Under the pieces are notes generated by a model that saw nothing but the letters and a program-made list of their open reading frames with translations, was not told where the DNA came from and did no database searches. The position numbers and the translations under genes were made by a program. A stretch of 6,740 nt of DNA from Thermoflexales bacterium (lineage in GTDB: Bacteria > Chloroflexota > Anaerolineae > B4-G1 > SLSP01), in assembly GCA_015486785.1 (NCBI GenBank), contig WFQZ01000154.1:1-6740 (forward strand), in the 5' to 3' direction. Of this stretch, positions 6,201 through 6,740 are shown one piece after another (position 1 is the stretch's first letter; every line of letters starts with the position of its first letter).

Positions 6201-6740
6201 TGTGATTGACGACGCCGTGACCCGTGGCGGGTACTTCCAATTGCACCTGCTCGGCGGATACACCTACACGCTTTCCAGCCATGTGCCCGGTGGCGGCTAT
6301 ATGCCCGGCCCGCCGGTGGATGTCTTCGTTGATAGGAACGAGTCGGTAACAACCACCGTAGGCTTGATTGAGGCCGGGACGCAAATCTACGGCAACCTTG
6401 TTGACCAAGACCTCAATAACGTGGCGATTGAAGCCTACGTCTACGGCAGCGATTCGGATGGAAAGTACTACGTTGAAGACAGCATGTGGCCGGAAAAGTC
6501 GGATTACACCCTCAACGTTCCTACTCCGGACCACAACGTAACATGGACACTGAGCTTGTGGGTCCCACCGGAAACCGGCTACGTGGCCGATCCTACTCGC
6601 CCGCAGTACCCAATCGTTGTTCGCCCCAGTACGACCGATGTGCTACAATTCCTCTACGTCAAGAAGCTCAATCAGGTCATCACCGGCACCGTCACGGTAG
6701 GAGGCCAGAATCCGGCTCGCTTCGTCACCGTGTTCATCGA
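3121..6740 (+). CDS. Giant secreted protein of tandem carboxypeptidase-regulatory-like / Cna-B-like beta units (3' end outside window)
   Basis: I translated frame 1 from the ATG at 3121 to the window end: 1206 codons without a stop, so the protein is at least that long. Residues 1-35 form a signal peptide; residues 42-1206 are a chain of beta-rich units with no catalytic motif. Units open at about residues 137 (ITGTVLDPWGNPLP), 235 (FEGQIFYPNGA), 323, 413 (VGIVRGPNGGPLP), 516 (IVGVVQKPNGK), 608 (VTGQV), 709 (LIGAVHDESGNPI), 805 (VTGIITSPDG), 901 (IGRVIVTG), 995 (IRGRAVN), 1090 (IYGNLVD) and 1187 (ITGTVTVGG), plus a first unit at 42-136. The mean period is about 95 residues. Mid-unit strands follow a Y-x-(F/L)-x-x-(L/V)-P-x-G-x-(Y/F) pattern (YTFGGLPLGDF, YHLGGVPTGTY, FTILALPGPYT). 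This matches the CarboxypepD_reg/Cna-B fold, which forms stalks in surface proteins and adhesins. Cysteines occur only as same-unit pairs. There is no sortase motif or membrane anchor in view; it would lie downstream. It is probably a cell-surface protein; the ligand is unknown. Confidence 0.93.
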   Translation, partial: METLKRPTPSLKRWFALLVGILIPTILVFAVTVSAKPSDPPQPQFLVQVKAPEGQPITSVVRLIGGEEVISSAIYIPGTPIPFAGFGEGEHLVLAAVPIPEDIPALANSQRRFITVETPIPPSSAPLYTLQLQHPNITGTVLDPWGNPLPPIADPGSGEPLPKAVVHLRDKYGPFHVDMETNPDGEYSLAVPQYPDYMIGASPNPVYTYSQSFPKPVAVFSTPIFVPITLTVPAFEGQIFYPNGAVVTQCLSVWLENMDGDAVDEVWACGGSYHLGGVPTGTYRIAAEGIPELGLFPPPPIEVEFHGQQHEIHDLHLQYPQLAIHVEDFSGAPIPAEVEMYTLDDDPIWRQPVITGQMALIGGRPLGDYCFIAWPTPNYIPALANSERICLPLLTPTEHVPSITLRLLAPTAVGIVRGPNGGPLPLVHDEDGNLIAPATVIVHDMMTGNIKLLVQTNLAGEFSFALPDYGDYEYLAHPNGDLNSFLSKSPLRTFSYPPGAVLPIDLGAIRLTRPRIVGVVQKPNGKLVSTQVHIWNDADNYYDETWFDAQSGLDFVFGGMPGGLYYIQADPPPLWIDPMGWGPSNVLTFTVPPTMAERVTLTLRMPNVTGQVCFPPLPPVGDPCQGVGGVDVHVFNAGFDDWGTTQDDGRYTFGGLPLGDFAVEFFLPPDLSMDWRPPHPMTFTLHTPDEQVNLGRRPLRPADKSKVLIGAVHDESGNPIGDARIVAWHEDNGVVVDRGTEPDGAYMMTLGGGVWKVGVKPDHPGVGWLFDPHNEQWVTFPYTPGYPITKTAFFTVTSLADAFEVTGIITSPDGSDIPQDSVFAHLCTDEGQCIGAPVRKNGAFTILALPGPYTFKAEVDPETGWVPPQRNDFPVVVEGNQDLGLFQLRDRANPADMVRVIGRVIVTGTTTPRGLGGVPMEAWTDEGDWAEAETITTGYYSLLLFPGHWHGGPALTEEQQETYLVLRPRIKNGYLEAGDVLTNVNFFVQERDAVIRGRAVNLDTEEPITDTDVFVSAEACNVGGDCRVIDDAVTRGGYFQLHLLGGYTYTLSSHVPGGGYMPGPPVDVFVDRNESVTTTVGLIEAGTQIYGNLVDQDLNNVAIEAYVYGSDSDGKYYVEDSMWPEKSDYTLNVPTPDHNVTWTLSLWVPPETGYVADPTRPQYPIVVRPSTTDVLQFLYVKKLNQVITGTVTVGGQNPARFVTVFI
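3244..6740 (+). repeat. Array of about 12 complete degenerate beta-domain repeats plus the start of another, protein level
   Basis: Repeat units of about 88-104 residues are recognisable in the protein by the opening (I/V)xGxV and xxPxGxP turn and by the central LPxGxY strand. Many units also share a loop with W or PP (MDWRPPHP, TGWVPPQ, TGYVADP, GVGWLFDP). Units are strongly diverged from each other in DNA, with no long exact DNA repeat seen, so the array is old and not the product of recent slippage. Units 1 and 4 share IPALANS(Q/E)R (residues 103-111 and 380-388), which points to an ancestral block duplication. Confidence 0.8.

Overview
The window reads as chromosomal DNA from a GC-rich bacterium. 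The best guess is Chloroflexota (Anaerolineae or Caldilineae type). This rests on the mix of families: a MoxR ATPase, a TPR protein with a C-terminal helix-turn-helix, a nuclease-like orphan protein of a kind I associate with Chloroflexota and Cyanobacteria, and a very large secreted beta-domain protein. There is no marker gene, so the phylum is an inference. No rRNA, tRNA, CRISPR array, transposase or integrase is visible.

Layout. Positions 1-1007 (+ strand) hold the 3' end of a gene whose protein ends in a TPR unit, then, 27 bases later, a complete 214-residue orphan protein. Positions 1043-2691 (- strand) hold a two-gene operon: first a TPR/HTH protein, then a MoxR-type AAA+ ATPase 5 bases behind it. 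The two blocks converge on a 43-base patch made of three copies of the 13-mer GTAGGGGTAACCG, two direct and one inverted. The outer copies supply the stop codons of both converging genes. A 429-base divergent regulatory region (2692-3120) follows. It contains a good sigma70-type promoter for each direction, a small hairpin with a T7 tract, and a strong ribosome binding site that serves only a start-stop or very short leader reading frame.

Positions 3121-6740 (+ strand) are one uninterrupted reading frame that leaves the window still open (1206 codons, no stop). It begins with a clear Sec signal peptide and continues as about 12 complete beta-sandwich-like units of roughly 90-100 residues, each opening with a variant of (I/V)xGxV followed by xxPxGxP. 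The units resemble carboxypeptidase-regulatory-like or Cna-B-like modules. It is probably a surface stalk, adhesin or cell-envelope protein. All ten cysteines fall in same-unit pairs, which fits disulphides in an exported protein.

How they may work together (inference). MoxR ATPases act as chaperones that help mature other complexes, often with a VWA/DUF58 partner. Here that partner is absent between the promoter and the end of the operon. The TPR/HTH protein heading the operon and the divergently transcribed giant secreted protein are the natural candidates for regulatory or assembly partners. The most unusual points are the giant repeat protein with its leader region and the repeat element that ends two converging genes.
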